From Mycobacterium kansasii ATCC 12478 (lineage in GTDB: Bacteria > Actinomycetota > Actinomycetes > Mycobacteriales > Mycobacteriaceae), in NCBI RefSeq assembly GCF_000157895.3, contig NC_022663.1:1860001-1924000 (forward strand): a stretch of DNA of 64,000 nucleotides, read 5' to 3'. The notes beneath the pieces are model-generated. The model had not been told where the DNA came from. It ran no database searches and worked only from the letters and a program-made list of their open reading frames with translations. A program made the position numbers and the translations under genes. Each line of letters opens with the position of its first letter. Position 1 is the stretch's first letter. Below are positions 41,301 to 49,866 of the stretch, in pieces.

Positions 41301-44300
41301 GCCGCCCGCAGCACCGCCATGTCGATCTCATCAATCACCATCAGCGTCTGACCCTGGGCGCCGCTAAGCACCACCCGGCCCACGAACCGATCCGGATCCG
41401 GCGTGGGCCGCAACACTGCGTGCGCGGTAACACCCTCCGTCACATCCCCGTAGACGCGTACTCCGGAAAACCGCGCCGGCACCGCCACCGTTCCCGCGTC
41501 CCCGGCACCGGCGAGCTCGGTGGCCAGCCGCGTCGCACCAAGGGCTTGCACCGCAACATCCAGCATCACCGGATGCGCAAGGAACCGTCGCGCGCCCTGA
41601 CTGGCCTGCACCGGCAACCGCACCTCGGCGCGCGCCGCGCCGCAGCCGAAAACGCGCAGCCCGACGACTCCCTGAAAGGCAGGACCGTGCTGCTGACCCG
41701 CACTGCGTAACCGTCGATAGAGATCGTCGGCATCCAGCATCGTCACCGATGACTCGTCAACATCGATCGGCTCAGCGGCGGTGGCCGCAAGGCGCTCCAG
41801 CGCCGCGCTTGCATGTAACGTCCAGCCTGAATCAGCACTGCCCGAACGGATTTCCACACTTGGCCCCGATGCGGCACCGCTCAGCCTGGTGACGACAACC
41901 GTGCCTTCGCGAATCGGCATCAGCTGGTGCAGCAGCAACTCGGCAACCGCCCACGGCCTATCGACCTCGGCGCCGAACGCCTCCGTCGCCGCAGCCAGTG
42001 CCAACTCGACATACGCCGCGCCCGGCAGCACACACGCGCCATCAATACGGTGATGGTCAAGCCATAAGGAGTCGGGACCCAGCGTGCGCTCCCACACCCG
42101 AATCCCGGTCGTGGGATCAGTGACACCAGTGCCCAACAACGGATGACCAGCCACGGCAGCAGCGGCCGTCGGCTTGGCGGAAATCCAGTGCCGACGGTGC
42201 CGCCACGGGGCGGCCGGCAGCACCTGGTGCGGCCCGGGCGGGTGCGGCATGCGTGGTGGGTGATTTGTGGTGGCGGCGTTGAGGTTGGTGTGGAAGCTCA
42301 GTGTGTCATCAGCGTCGCGCCGCAGTGTGCCGATGCTGTGGTGGTGGGTTGCCGTGCCCAGCGTCTCGGTGATCGCCTGCGTCAGCATCGGGTGGGGGCT
42401 GATTTCGACGAAGGTCGTGTGGTCTTGCCCGGCAGCGGCAACGGCTTGGCTCAGCCGCACCGGCTGGCGCACATTGGCCACCCAGTAGTCGGCGTCCAAC
42501 CGTGGTGTGCCGGTGTCGGTGACGGTGGACAGCAACGGAATCACGGGCAGCTTCGGCGCCAAACCGGCTAGGGCCGAACGTAATTCGGCAAGGATCGGAT
42601 CCATCGACGCAGTATGCGAGGCTACCTGCATGTTGACCCGGCGGGCGAACCGGTTTTGCTGCTGCACAGCGGTGATCGCCGCAGCCACCTGAGCGGGGGG
42701 TCCGGCGATCACGGTTTGGCGCGGCGAGAGCAAACCCGCCACGCTGACCCCGGGAAGGGTGTGCAGCAACCTGGCCGCGGCATCAGCGTCGAGCTCCAGC
42801 AGGGCCACCGCGCCCTGGCCGGCCATCCGCGCCATCAACCGCGATCGAATCGCGATTACCCGCAATCCCTCGGCGGGTGTCAACGCCCCGGCGACCACCG
42901 CCGCGGAAACCTCCCCCATCGAATGGCCAATCACCGCATCCGGTTCGACCCCGTAGACCCGCCACAGCCGCGTCAACGCCAGCTGCAGGCCCACAATCAC
43001 CGGCTGCACCCGCGCGTCGCCGGCCACCGGTTGTCCCTCGGCCAGTACTTGCTGCAGTGAAAAGCCCACCTGTTCAACGAAGCTGGGCTCCAGTTCGGCC
43101 ACCGCTGCCGCAAACGCCGGTTCGTCGGTCAGCAGCTGCTGGCCCATTCCCGCCCATTGCGAGCCCTGACCCGAATACACAAACACAGTGCCCGGCCCGC
43201 ATTCCCCCTCGTGCGGGCCCACCACTCCAGTCGCCGCCCGTCCGGCTGCCAGCGCCTGCAAGCCGACCAGCGCCTGGGCCCGTTCCCGCGCACATACCGT
43301 GGCAACCAGGGGATGACGCACCCGGTGATGAGCGAGTGTGTGGGCCACTTCTGCCACTTCCACCTCGGCACCCGCACCGGCCATCCATTCCGCTAGAACG
43401 CCTGCTGCTGAGGCGATCCGCTCTGGCGTCTTGCCCGAGACCACCAGCGTGCTCACCGCGGGAACCGGGTCCCCTACGACGGCAGCCGGTTCAGGAGCTT
43501 GCTCCAGCACCACATGCGCATTCGTGCCGCCGAACCCAAACGATGACACACCGGCGCGCCGTGCCCGTGCTACTGCGGGCCATTCCTGTTGCTCAGCAAC
43601 GACTTTAAGGCGCAGCTGATCGAAAGGAATATGCGGATTGGGGTTCTCGAAGTGCAGGCTCGCCGGGATCTGTCCTCGCTGTACCGCCAGCACCGCCTTG
43701 ATGAACCCCGCGATCCCCGCTGCGGCCTCCAAGTGACCCAGATTCGTCTTGACCGCTCCGATGAGCAGCGGCGACGTTGCCGCCCGTCCGCGACCCAATA
43801 CCTTGCCCAGCGCGCGCGCCTCGATCGGATCGCCCAGCAAGGTCCCGGTCCCATGGGCCTCGACATAGTCCACCTCGCGTGGCTGTACACCCGCGTTGGC
43901 ATAAGCCGCCCGCAACACCGCCATCTGCGCCGCCGGGTTGGGAGCCATCAGCCCGTTGGAACGGCCATCTTGATTGACCGCCGAACCCCGCACCACCGCC
44001 AGCACCCGATCGCCGTCATGCAGGGCATTACTGAGCCGTTTGAGCACCACGACCCCGCAGCCCTCGCCGCGCACAAACCCGTCGGCAGCGGCGTCGAAGG
44101 CATGACACAGACCGCTCTGGGACAAGACACCGGCTTGATCGAAACCATGGAAAACCGCCGGCGCCAGCAGCAGGTTCACTCCGGCGGCAATCGCCAGGTC
44201 GGAGTCACCCATCCGCAGGCTTTGACATGCCAGATGGATCGCCACCAACGACGACGAGCAGGCCGTGTCCACCGCAACGGAGGGGCCACGCAAATCCAGG

Positions 44301-45070
44301 AAATACGAAAGCCGATTGGCGATGATGCTCAGGGCGCCGCCGGTGTTGTTCCACGCATCGACCGCGGGCAAATCGGCGGCCGCCAAATACCCGTAGTCGC
44401 TGCCGCAAGCCCCGGCGAACACTCCGGTCTGCGAGCGACGCAACGACGTCGGCGGAATGCCGGCGTGTTCGAGGGCCTCCCAGGCCACTTCCAGCAATAA
44501 CCGCTGCTGGGGGTCCATCTTGGCGGCTTCGCTTGGCGAGATCTCGAAGAACTCGGCATCGAACCCGTCGATATCGCCCAGGAACGAACCCCACCGGGTT
44601 GTCCGGGCGAGGGTTGCCGATACCTCTGGTGATCCGTCGTCGAAGGGCCGCCAGCGCTCGGCAGGGACTTCCCCTATCGCGCAGTGGCCTTTCCAGAGGA
44701 ACCGCCACAATGCTTCGGGTTCAGATATTCCACCCGGAAACCGGCACCCCATGCCGATAACTGCGATCGGTTCGCTGACCGAAGGATGCGCCGAATGTGT
44801 CTCTTCGGCTCCAGAATCGGGTTCCGCCGCGGTGAGAAAAGCTACGAGAGCGTTAATTGTCGGGTGCTGCCAACAGTCCACCGGCGAGACCGCACGACCC
44901 AGCAGCTTGGCCAGTTCTCCTGACATGTTGATGACATCCCGGGAACCCAGCCCGAGGTCCTTCAGCGACAGGTCGGGGTCGATCTCATCGGGGCTGCAAT
45001 CAATGTTGGCAACGACGTAACCGATCAACCACTTTTTCAGTTCGACACCATCAGTAAAGGTCGCCGTCAC
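38354..45070 (-). CDS. Fully reducing type I PKS, ACP-KS-AT-DH-ER-KR-ACP
   Basis: A 2238-residue protein; GTG 45070 overlaps the FAAL stop by 4 bases (GTGA). Domains: N-terminal ACP (10-80, Ser43 in LGLGS); KS (98-525; Cys271, His406, His446); AT (625-955; Ser717 in GHSMGE, VASH at 816-819, which points to methylmalonyl-CoA as in Mas-type enzymes); DH (975-1255; His1007 in HxxxGxxxxP, Asp1171); ER (1485-1815; HSAAGDVG); KR (1838-2010; GGMGGLG, Tyr1985); C-terminal ACP (2105-2175, Ser2135). It should take an acyl chain from the adjacent FAAL and extend it once with full reduction, giving an alpha-methyl branched saturated chain. The order FAAL then ACP-first PKS recalls FadD32-Pks13. The 4-base overlap with the NRPS gene suggests direct hand-over to it. 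Confidence 0.95.
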   Translation of the reverse strand: MTATFTDGVELKKWLIGYVVANIDCSPDEIDPDLSLKDLGLGSRDVINMSGELAKLLGRAVSPVDCWQHPTINALVAFLTAAEPDSGAEETHSAHPSVSEPIAVIGMGCRFPGGISEPEALWRFLWKGHCAIGEVPAERWRPFDDGSPEVSATLARTTRWGSFLGDIDGFDAEFFEISPSEAAKMDPQQRLLLEVAWEALEHAGIPPTSLRRSQTGVFAGACGSDYGYLAAADLPAVDAWNNTGGALSIIANRLSYFLDLRGPSVAVDTACSSSLVAIHLACQSLRMGDSDLAIAAGVNLLLAPAVFHGFDQAGVLSQSGLCHAFDAAADGFVRGEGCGVVVLKRLSNALHDGDRVLAVVRGSAVNQDGRSNGLMAPNPAAQMAVLRAAYANAGVQPREVDYVEAHGTGTLLGDPIEARALGKVLGRGRAATSPLLIGAVKTNLGHLEAAAGIAGFIKAVLAVQRGQIPASLHFENPNPHIPFDQLRLKVVAEQQEWPAVARARRAGVSSFGFGGTNAHVVLEQAPEPAAVVGDPVPAVSTLVVSGKTPERIASAAGVLAEWMAGAGAEVEVAEVAHTLAHHRVRHPLVATVCARERAQALVGLQALAAGRAATGVVGPHEGECGPGTVFVYSGQGSQWAGMGQQLLTDEPAFAAAVAELEPSFVEQVGFSLQQVLAEGQPVAGDARVQPVIVGLQLALTRLWRVYGVEPDAVIGHSMGEVSAAVVAGALTPAEGLRVIAIRSRLMARMAGQGAVALLELDADAAARLLHTLPGVSVAGLLSPRQTVIAGPPAQVAAAITAVQQQNRFARRVNMQVASHTASMDPILAELRSALAGLAPKLPVIPLLSTVTDTGTPRLDADYWVANVRQPVRLSQAVAAAGQDHTTFVEISPHPMLTQAITETLGTATHHHSIGTLRRDADDTLSFHTNLNAATTNHPPRMPHPPGPHQVLPAAPWRHRRHWISAKPTAAAAVAGHPLLGTGVTDPTTGIRVWERTLGPDSLWLDHHRIDGACVLPGAAYVELALAAATEAFGAEVDRPWAVAELLLHQLMPIREGTVVVTRLSGAASGPSVEIRSGSADSGWTLHASAALERLAATAAEPIDVDESSVTMLDADDLYRRLRSAGQQHGPAFQGVVGLRVFGCGAARAEVRLPVQASQGARRFLAHPVMLDVAVQALGATRLATELAGAGDAGTVAVPARFSGVRVYGDVTEGVTAHAVLRPTPDPDRFVGRVVLSGAQGQTLMVIDEIDMAVLRAAAETALASHAFDLRWEPIDSGHPAAETGPVLLVDEQGVGNRGSDELWEAVCAGLSRRASRYRVVRARDQTGLLDALTHESWHAVVLVCPPRSADEALADGEQLELAQSRTLFVAGMVKTLSQRDVGSGPRLWIVTRGAQQVSFGESVTLAQSTLRGIARVLAFEHPELATTIIDVEAEGSGSAGALVDELCAESSHDEVALRDGQRYVHRLVPVAVSAQSEFPVERRPVRVDLDSGGAVRLQIDQPGRLDALAVHAMRHVPPAADQVEIRVVAAGVSAGDVLKATGGYPTGADGAAVLGSECVGYVTRLGAAVDSVRIGQRVIAFGPGTVASHVTTSADFVVPAPEALSDHEAAAVGIAYLTAWHGLCEVGRLSAGERVLIHSAAGDVGLAALWIAKATGARIYATASSAVQRKMLAQLDVEYVGDSSSREFADEIRVATDGQGVDVILNSLAGEAIRRGLQMLAPGGRFVDLGRSDVCADAQLGLALLARSASFAVVDLDLNLRLRPRRYRELLQKLLHQLVAGQLRMLPVTAFSLDHAVDAFELMASDAHVGKVVISMPSTGRIAALAQPPAQPLVRRDGGYIVVGGMGGLGLVVARWLVAQGAGLVVLNGRSVPNADVGAAIAAMNAAGIRVQVITGDIAQPDTAARLVAAVEQAGARPAGVVHSAMVLADEIVSNMSESAAQRVFAPKVAGHWWLHTATAHLDLDWWLSFSSAASMLGSPGQGAYAAANSWVDGLVAYRRAHGLPAIGINWGPWAQVGRAQFLADRGLSMLRPELGLAAMQQLLIADRGRTGVFSLDAGEWFRSFPAAQASSLFAGLADTSVGETSLIDTLRRADRQQRRRLLESYLCELAASKLGLTPSRLDTQAALDRLGIDSLTALTLRNQIQHDLGIAVPAVQLLDGGSIAGLTDWLAEQLCGAGPDQPDPVAAVDSAAQPSEDATADVAGSPWIDLLTQVPQVSDDDVDELLRQLIAAKGEPG
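38384..38452. repeat. Shared 3' tail of the two PKS genes, copy 2
   Basis: Partner of 26567-26635 (64 of 69 bases identical), at the 3' end of the reducing PKS gene. It encodes PWIDLLTQVPQVSDDDVDEL just before the stop codon. Confidence 0.85.
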
Positions 45071-46797
45071 GGCGTGACCTCGACACGTTCGAATTCACCT
45101 CGCCGGTAACGCTCGGCACAGGCGGAACGTCGAACCTTCCCGCTGGTCGTGGTCGGAATCGCGCCAAGCCCCACAAAAACCAGATCCGCGAGGCGAAGGC
45201 CATGGGAATTTGAAATCGCCGAGGTCACCTCATATTTGATCGAACGCAGTTTTTCCTGCTGATCTTCGCCGGAACTGTTTGTTGTCTTAATCTCGGCAAT
45301 GGCGACTACTTGCTCTGTCCCTTCATTCGGGACAGCCACAGCCGCGGCACGGCCTTTGGTTATTTCGTGAATGGTTGCTTCGATATCGTCCGGATAATGA
45401 TTGGAACCGTCCACGATCAGCAGATCCTCGATACGGCCGATAATGAATAACTCACCTTCGGACATAACCCCGAGATCGCCGGTTCGCAGCCATGGCCCGA
45501 GCGGCGTGCCGGCTGGTGGATCAACGAGGCTTGCCCGAAAAGTTTGCTCTGTTTGTTCAGCCCTACGCCAGTACCCCATGGCCACGTTTTCGCCGTGCAC
45601 CCAAATCTCGCCGGTGGTCCCTGCCGGCCGTTCGGTGCGGGTGTCAGGGTCGACGATTCGCACCATCGGTGAGGACGGAAATCCATAACTGACCAGAGCG
45701 GTACCGCCATCCCGGCACCGCTGCGCAAGGCCTGCGGACAGTTCCTCCGAATCGAAATCAACGACTTCGGGCGGCTGGGCCGGCGTGCGGGTCGACACGT
45801 ACACCACTGTCTCTGCGAGCCCGTAGGTGGGCCGTATCACCGCTTCGGGCAAGTTGAACGGTGCGAAGCGCCGCGTGAAGCGCTGCAGCGTCGCGGGCTG
45901 CACTCGTTCGCCGCCGCTGCAGAAGATCAGCAAATCGCTAAGATCGAGCCCGGCCATGTCTTCGTCAGTCGTTTTCCGGGCCGCCAGTTCGAAGGCAAAG
46001 TTCGGCGCCGCCGTGAAAACGCCTCTATTTGTGGCCAATAACCGTATCCAGCGGGCCGGCCGTTGCACGAACGCGACCGGACTCATGAGCACAGCGGGAA
46101 ATCCGGTCAGCACCGATTGGCAAATCCCCATCATCAAACCCAAGTCGTGGTAGAACGGCAGCCACGACACGACAGTCATCTCCCTGTCCGCTGGGAACAA
46201 ATCGCGAGACCACTGTTGAAAATTTGCCATGACGTTGCGGTGCGAGATCATGACTCCGGTGGGCCGCCGGGTCGATCCGGACGTGTACTGCAGATAGGCG
46301 GGCTGGGAAGGTCTGCAGCGCGCCGGCTCCAGTCGGCACTGAGCTTCGGGGTCCAGCGAATCGATCTCGATGACCGCTGCGGCGGCACCGTCGCGGCAAC
46401 CGGCTGCGTATTTGGCGACTTCGCCGGCGGCGCTGGCCGTCGTGAGAATCACGGACGGGGCGCAATCTCGCAGTGCCGAGTGGACCCGCTCTTCGTGAAC
46501 ACCGAACTGTGGGTGCGGCAGCGGAACGGCTATGAACCCGGCGTGCAGGGCTCCCAGGAAAGCCATGATGTATTCAAGTCCCTGCGGCGCCACTATTGCG
46601 GCCCGGTCACCGATCGATCCGCACATCAAGAGTTCTTCGGCAATGACCTGCACTCTTTGATAAACCTGACTCCAGGTCAGGGTTTCGGAAATGCCGGTCG
46701 GGTCAGCCTCGTAGTCGATGAAATTGTATGCAACATCTTCGGGCCGCCGACTCGCTCGGTCCCGCAGCAATTCCGACAAAGAAGCTGGGCCAGCCAT
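45067..46797 (-). CDS. Fatty acyl-AMP ligase (FAAL)
   Basis: A 576-residue protein: P-loop YTSGSTRRPTG at 171-181, SWLPFYHDLGLMMG, the GERV-P region, Y-LAE motif (PTYGLAETVVYV), GDLG, and the C-terminal Lys in TTTSGKVRR. The overall pattern is that of mycobacterial FadD-type FAALs, which form acyl-AMP from fatty acid and ATP and hand the acyl group to an ACP rather than to CoA. Its stop overlaps the start of the PKS gene whose N-terminal domain is an ACP, so it should load that ACP. First gene of the core operon; GGAGG lies 13 bases before the ATG. Confidence 0.94.
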   Translation of the reverse strand: MAGPASLSELLRDRASRRPEDVAYNFIDYEADPTGISETLTWSQVYQRVQVIAEELLMCGSIGDRAAIVAPQGLEYIMAFLGALHAGFIAVPLPHPQFGVHEERVHSALRDCAPSVILTTASAAGEVAKYAAGCRDGAAAAVIEIDSLDPEAQCRLEPARCRPSQPAYLQYTSGSTRRPTGVMISHRNVMANFQQWSRDLFPADREMTVVSWLPFYHDLGLMMGICQSVLTGFPAVLMSPVAFVQRPARWIRLLATNRGVFTAAPNFAFELAARKTTDEDMAGLDLSDLLIFCSGGERVQPATLQRFTRRFAPFNLPEAVIRPTYGLAETVVYVSTRTPAQPPEVVDFDSEELSAGLAQRCRDGGTALVSYGFPSSPMVRIVDPDTRTERPAGTTGEIWVHGENVAMGYWRRAEQTEQTFRASLVDPPAGTPLGPWLRTGDLGVMSEGELFIIGRIEDLLIVDGSNHYPDDIEATIHEITKGRAAAVAVPNEGTEQVVAIAEIKTTNSSGEDQQEKLRSIKYEVTSAISNSHGLRLADLVFVGLGAIPTTTSGKVRRSACAERYRRGEFERVEVTP

Positions 46798-47073
46798 CAG
46801 TAATCGTCGCCTCCATCTGCTTAGGGTTGGAAAACCTTCGTTTCCACCAACCTTCGGTTCGCCCTCGGTACGAATGTGGCGGAGCGCGTCGAGATTCTAT
46901 GTTCTCTCCGTGGCCGTAGGTTGAACAATGCACAAAATGAACCCGGCCGGTTCAGAGTTTGATACCCGAGGCCGGGGTCGGCCCCAATTGTTAACGTTGC
47001 CGCTTGGGGACTCGGTCTTGAATATGTTTTCGAGCGGCCGCGGCCACGGCGTTATCGACGGGGTATGACCACT
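46798..47073 (-). promoter_or_regulatory. Probable promoter region of the FAAL-PKS-NRPS operon
   Basis: The only sizeable gap (276 bases) in the biosynthetic block. It is less GC-rich than its surroundings and includes CCAATTGTTAACGTTGCC and a repeated AACCTTCGTTT/AACCTTCGGTT. No coding potential is seen. It would drive the five-gene operon and separates it from the AKR gene. Confidence 0.45.
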
Positions 47074-48060
47074 TCACCGACCATGGCCGGTGGCGAGCCA
47101 GTGCAGTGTCGCCTCATCCAGGGTCAGAGACAACGCGCCCACGTTCTCGGCGAACTTCTCAACGGTCTTGCAGCCGACCACGGCGAACACATCGAGCGGC
47201 TGGCAGAGCACATACGCCAGCGCAACCTGCGCGACGGTCAAACGGTGCTCGCGTGCGAACGTCTTTGCGCGCTCCAGCCGTTGGATGTTCGCTTCGGTGC
47301 CGAAGTAGGTGGTACACCGACGGCTGACGCGGTTGCGGTCGGGCTTGGTCGGCTCGTAGTGAGGTGAAAAGAATCCGCGGGCGAGGCTGGACCACGCGAA
47401 CACCGGCAGCCCGTGCGCCGCATACCACTCCCGTGCGGCACGCTGGCCAGCCCCACCAAGCGTGACAGCACCGGGCCACAGCGATCGCGTCCAGTCGGCA
47501 AGGCTGAATTGAACGCTCGAGGCGCTAAACGGATGCAGGCCCCTGCCGGCAGCAATCGTGTTGGCCCTGGCAATGCGCTCATGAGACCAGTTGGACGCAC
47601 CAATTGCGCTGATCTTGCCTTCGTCGATATGGCGGTTGAGCCGTTCCACGACCGGTTCGATCTGCGCGGTGGGGTGGTCGTAGTGGAGCAGATAGAGATC
47701 GATGAAATCGGTGCCGAGAACCCGGAGAGATGCGTGCAGGTCGTGCGTAACGTCCGCCGGAGAGAGCCGCGGGGATCTCAAGGGCAGGCTGGGATGACAC
47801 CCTTTGCTGATGAGCACCACGTCGTCGCGATTGCGGCGTTTCCGAAGCCACGCCCCAAGCGTCCTTTCGCTATCCCAATATAAGCGCGCCGTGTCGAACG
47901 AATTGCATCCGAGTTCGAATGCCTGATCTAGCAACGAGAAGGCGTGTTGCTCGCGGTCTCGATCGGGCAGCCACGGCAGTAGCCGGCCCCGCAATCGATC
48001 GGTGCCGAAGACAATACGGGAAACCGGTTTATCAACCCCGGCAACCTTCCCGTAGTCCAC
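47074..48060 (-). CDS. Aldo/keto reductase
   Basis: A 328-residue (beta/alpha)8-barrel protein with the AKR tetrad visible as Asp in SFDTARLY, the Tyr of the same motif, Lys in ISKG and His in LLHYDHP. NADPH binding is suggested by the C-terminal VGCKTVEKFAENVGAL. It would reduce a carbonyl to an alcohol. GTG 48060 follows the stop codon of the GMC gene with no gap, so the two are translationally coupled and may act on the same substrate in opposite directions. It lies just upstream of the FAAL-PKS operon on the same strand. Confidence 0.9.
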   Translation of the reverse strand: MDYGKVAGVDKPVSRIVFGTDRLRGRLLPWLPDRDREQHAFSLLDQAFELGCNSFDTARLYWDSERTLGAWLRKRRNRDDVVLISKGCHPSLPLRSPRLSPADVTHDLHASLRVLGTDFIDLYLLHYDHPTAQIEPVVERLNRHIDEGKISAIGASNWSHERIARANTIAAGRGLHPFSASSVQFSLADWTRSLWPGAVTLGGAGQRAAREWYAAHGLPVFAWSSLARGFFSPHYEPTKPDRNRVSRRCTTYFGTEANIQRLERAKTFAREHRLTVAQVALAYVLCQPLDVFAVVGCKTVEKFAENVGALSLTLDEATLHWLATGHGR

Positions 48061-49626
48061 TCAGCTCACACATTTCGCATAGTCGTGCACGATGAATCGG
48101 CACGCCCGAACCGTAAGAGCCATTATCGTGAGCGTGGGATTCTGGAATCCGCTGTGGACAAAGCAGGCGCCGTCCGTCACGAAAACGTTGTCGGCGTCCC
48201 AGCACTGACAGTACGAATTCACCACTGAGTTGTCCGGTTTATCGCCCATACGCGCGCCGCCGGTCTCGTGGATGGCGACTCCCGGCGGGTAAGGCAACCC
48301 GGAGTGGAGAATGCGATTGAGCACCGTGTCGACTCGCAGGCCGCCGACGGCCGCAATTTCTGGAAGCCGTTGCCTCATGTGGGCGACCATATTAGTCTCG
48401 GCACGAGAATAGCGACATTCGATCTTAGCTACGGGGATCCCCCACGCGTCTTTGACAATCGGGTCGAGCGATACACGATTTTCGTATCGAGGCTGCATTT
48501 CGCCAAAAGCGGTCATCGCCCACCGCGGGCGCCCGCGTCCGATCGATATTTGTATGCCGTAGCCACCGGGAAAGTTCTTCGATTCCCTTTCGCAGAAGCT
48601 CGGAATGTAGAGCCCCACGTTTCCGAAGTCGAACCCATCCTCGTCCAGGCCCAGTTCGACCTCGCTCTCAGGCACTTTACCGACAAGCGTGCACACCACG
48701 TGGTCGCACAGATAGCGACCGAGATGGCCCGACGATCCGCCGACACCTGACGGATGCGTCGCGCACGCCGAGTTTTGCAGGATCCGCACGCTTTCGATCG
48801 TCGACGCGCAGAGGACCACCACTTTCCCATAAACCGCCCGGAGGTGTCCCGTCAGGCGCTCGATATATTCGACGCCGGTCGCTTTCCCCGACTGCGCATC
48901 GATGAGCAATCGGCTCACGACGGCGTCCGTTCGTATGTCGAGGCGGCCGGTTGCCAAGGCGAGCCGGACGGGAAGCGCGATCCGCTCTTTGTCGTATCTG
49001 ACTTTCCTGGCGTATGTCGCGCGAACCCTCGGGAGAAGCCGCTCGACTTTGCCCAGGAACGCTTCCTCGACCTTTGTCGTTTTCGCCGGCCCGAGGAACT
49101 GACCGTCTGGGCAGTTGGGAATTCCTGCGGATACCCCGTAGACGCCAAGGGTCCGTTCGACGATATCGTAGTACGGCATCACGTCTTCGTACGACAACGG
49201 CCAATCGATGCCATCACCACGGACACTTGCGGCTTTGAATTCGAAATTCGACATGCGGGGCGCATGCCGATACCACGTATGGAGGCGGCCGCCGAGTTGT
49301 CGGCCCCGGTACCAGCGAAATGTGCTTCCCGGTGCCGTGGTGTAAGGATTCTCCCGGTCGTTGACGTAAAAGTGCCTGGTCGCGTCGGAAAAGGCTACGG
49401 ATCGCGCCTGAACGTGTTGGCCCCGAATCGCCGATTTGATGCGCGGCACGATCCCGATGGATTTCGCCGCGGCGTGGGCAGGGAAGTCGCGCACAATGTC
49501 CAGATTCCTGCCGGCCTCGAGCAGGACAACTTTCAGGCCGCCTTCCGTCAGTTCCTTGGCCGCCCACGAGCCAGCCGCGCCGGAGCCGACGACAATTGCG
49601 TCATACGTTGATTCGATGCTGCGCAC
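48061..49626 (-). CDS. GMC-family FAD oxidoreductase
   Basis: A 521-residue protein. The dinucleotide-binding motif AIVVGSGAAGSWAAKEL starts at about residue 10, LLEAGRN binds the FAD ribose, and the C-terminal GMC signature HETGGARMGDKP with the later FQNPTLTIMAL completes the active site, most like the gluconate-2-dehydrogenase or cholesterol-oxidase branch. It would oxidise an alcohol to a carbonyl. It starts at GTG 49626; the ribosome-binding site is weak. It is the first gene of the minus-strand block, coupled to the AKR gene. A link to the polyketide product is inferred from position only. Confidence 0.9.
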   Translation of the reverse strand: MRSIESTYDAIVVGSGAAGSWAAKELTEGGLKVVLLEAGRNLDIVRDFPAHAAAKSIGIVPRIKSAIRGQHVQARSVAFSDATRHFYVNDRENPYTTAPGSTFRWYRGRQLGGRLHTWYRHAPRMSNFEFKAASVRGDGIDWPLSYEDVMPYYDIVERTLGVYGVSAGIPNCPDGQFLGPAKTTKVEEAFLGKVERLLPRVRATYARKVRYDKERIALPVRLALATGRLDIRTDAVVSRLLIDAQSGKATGVEYIERLTGHLRAVYGKVVVLCASTIESVRILQNSACATHPSGVGGSSGHLGRYLCDHVVCTLVGKVPESEVELGLDEDGFDFGNVGLYIPSFCERESKNFPGGYGIQISIGRGRPRWAMTAFGEMQPRYENRVSLDPIVKDAWGIPVAKIECRYSRAETNMVAHMRQRLPEIAAVGGLRVDTVLNRILHSGLPYPPGVAIHETGGARMGDKPDNSVVNSYCQCWDADNVFVTDGACFVHSGFQNPTLTIMALTVRACRFIVHDYAKCVS

Positions 49627-49729
49627 GAGTGCATGTCCCGTTCGGTTTTTGGAGCAGCCATGCCGTGGGCCACGGTGGCATCCCAGATGCCGTGTGAAGG
49701 TTATCTGACGTAGCTTCTGCTCGGTGGCG

Positions 49730-49746
49730 TTCGCATCTTATGCGAA
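49730..49746. promoter_or_regulatory. Palindrome upstream of the GMC oxidoreductase gene
   Basis: TTCGCATCTTATGCGAA has perfect 7-bp arms around a 3-bp spacer. It lies 104 bases upstream of the GMC start, in the 240-base gap to ppx that holds no gene. It could be the operator for the AKR-GMC unit or for the whole cluster; the regulator is not in view. Confidence 0.45.
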
Positions 49747-49866
49747 GACTTGTGCGATGACGGCGAGCCGAACGGGCATCTGCGATCGCGTCGGCGCATC
49801 GGCAAAACCGGGTGCACGCGGCGGTGGGGGATGATGCCCACGGCGCGCTTGACGCTGTGATGTGAC

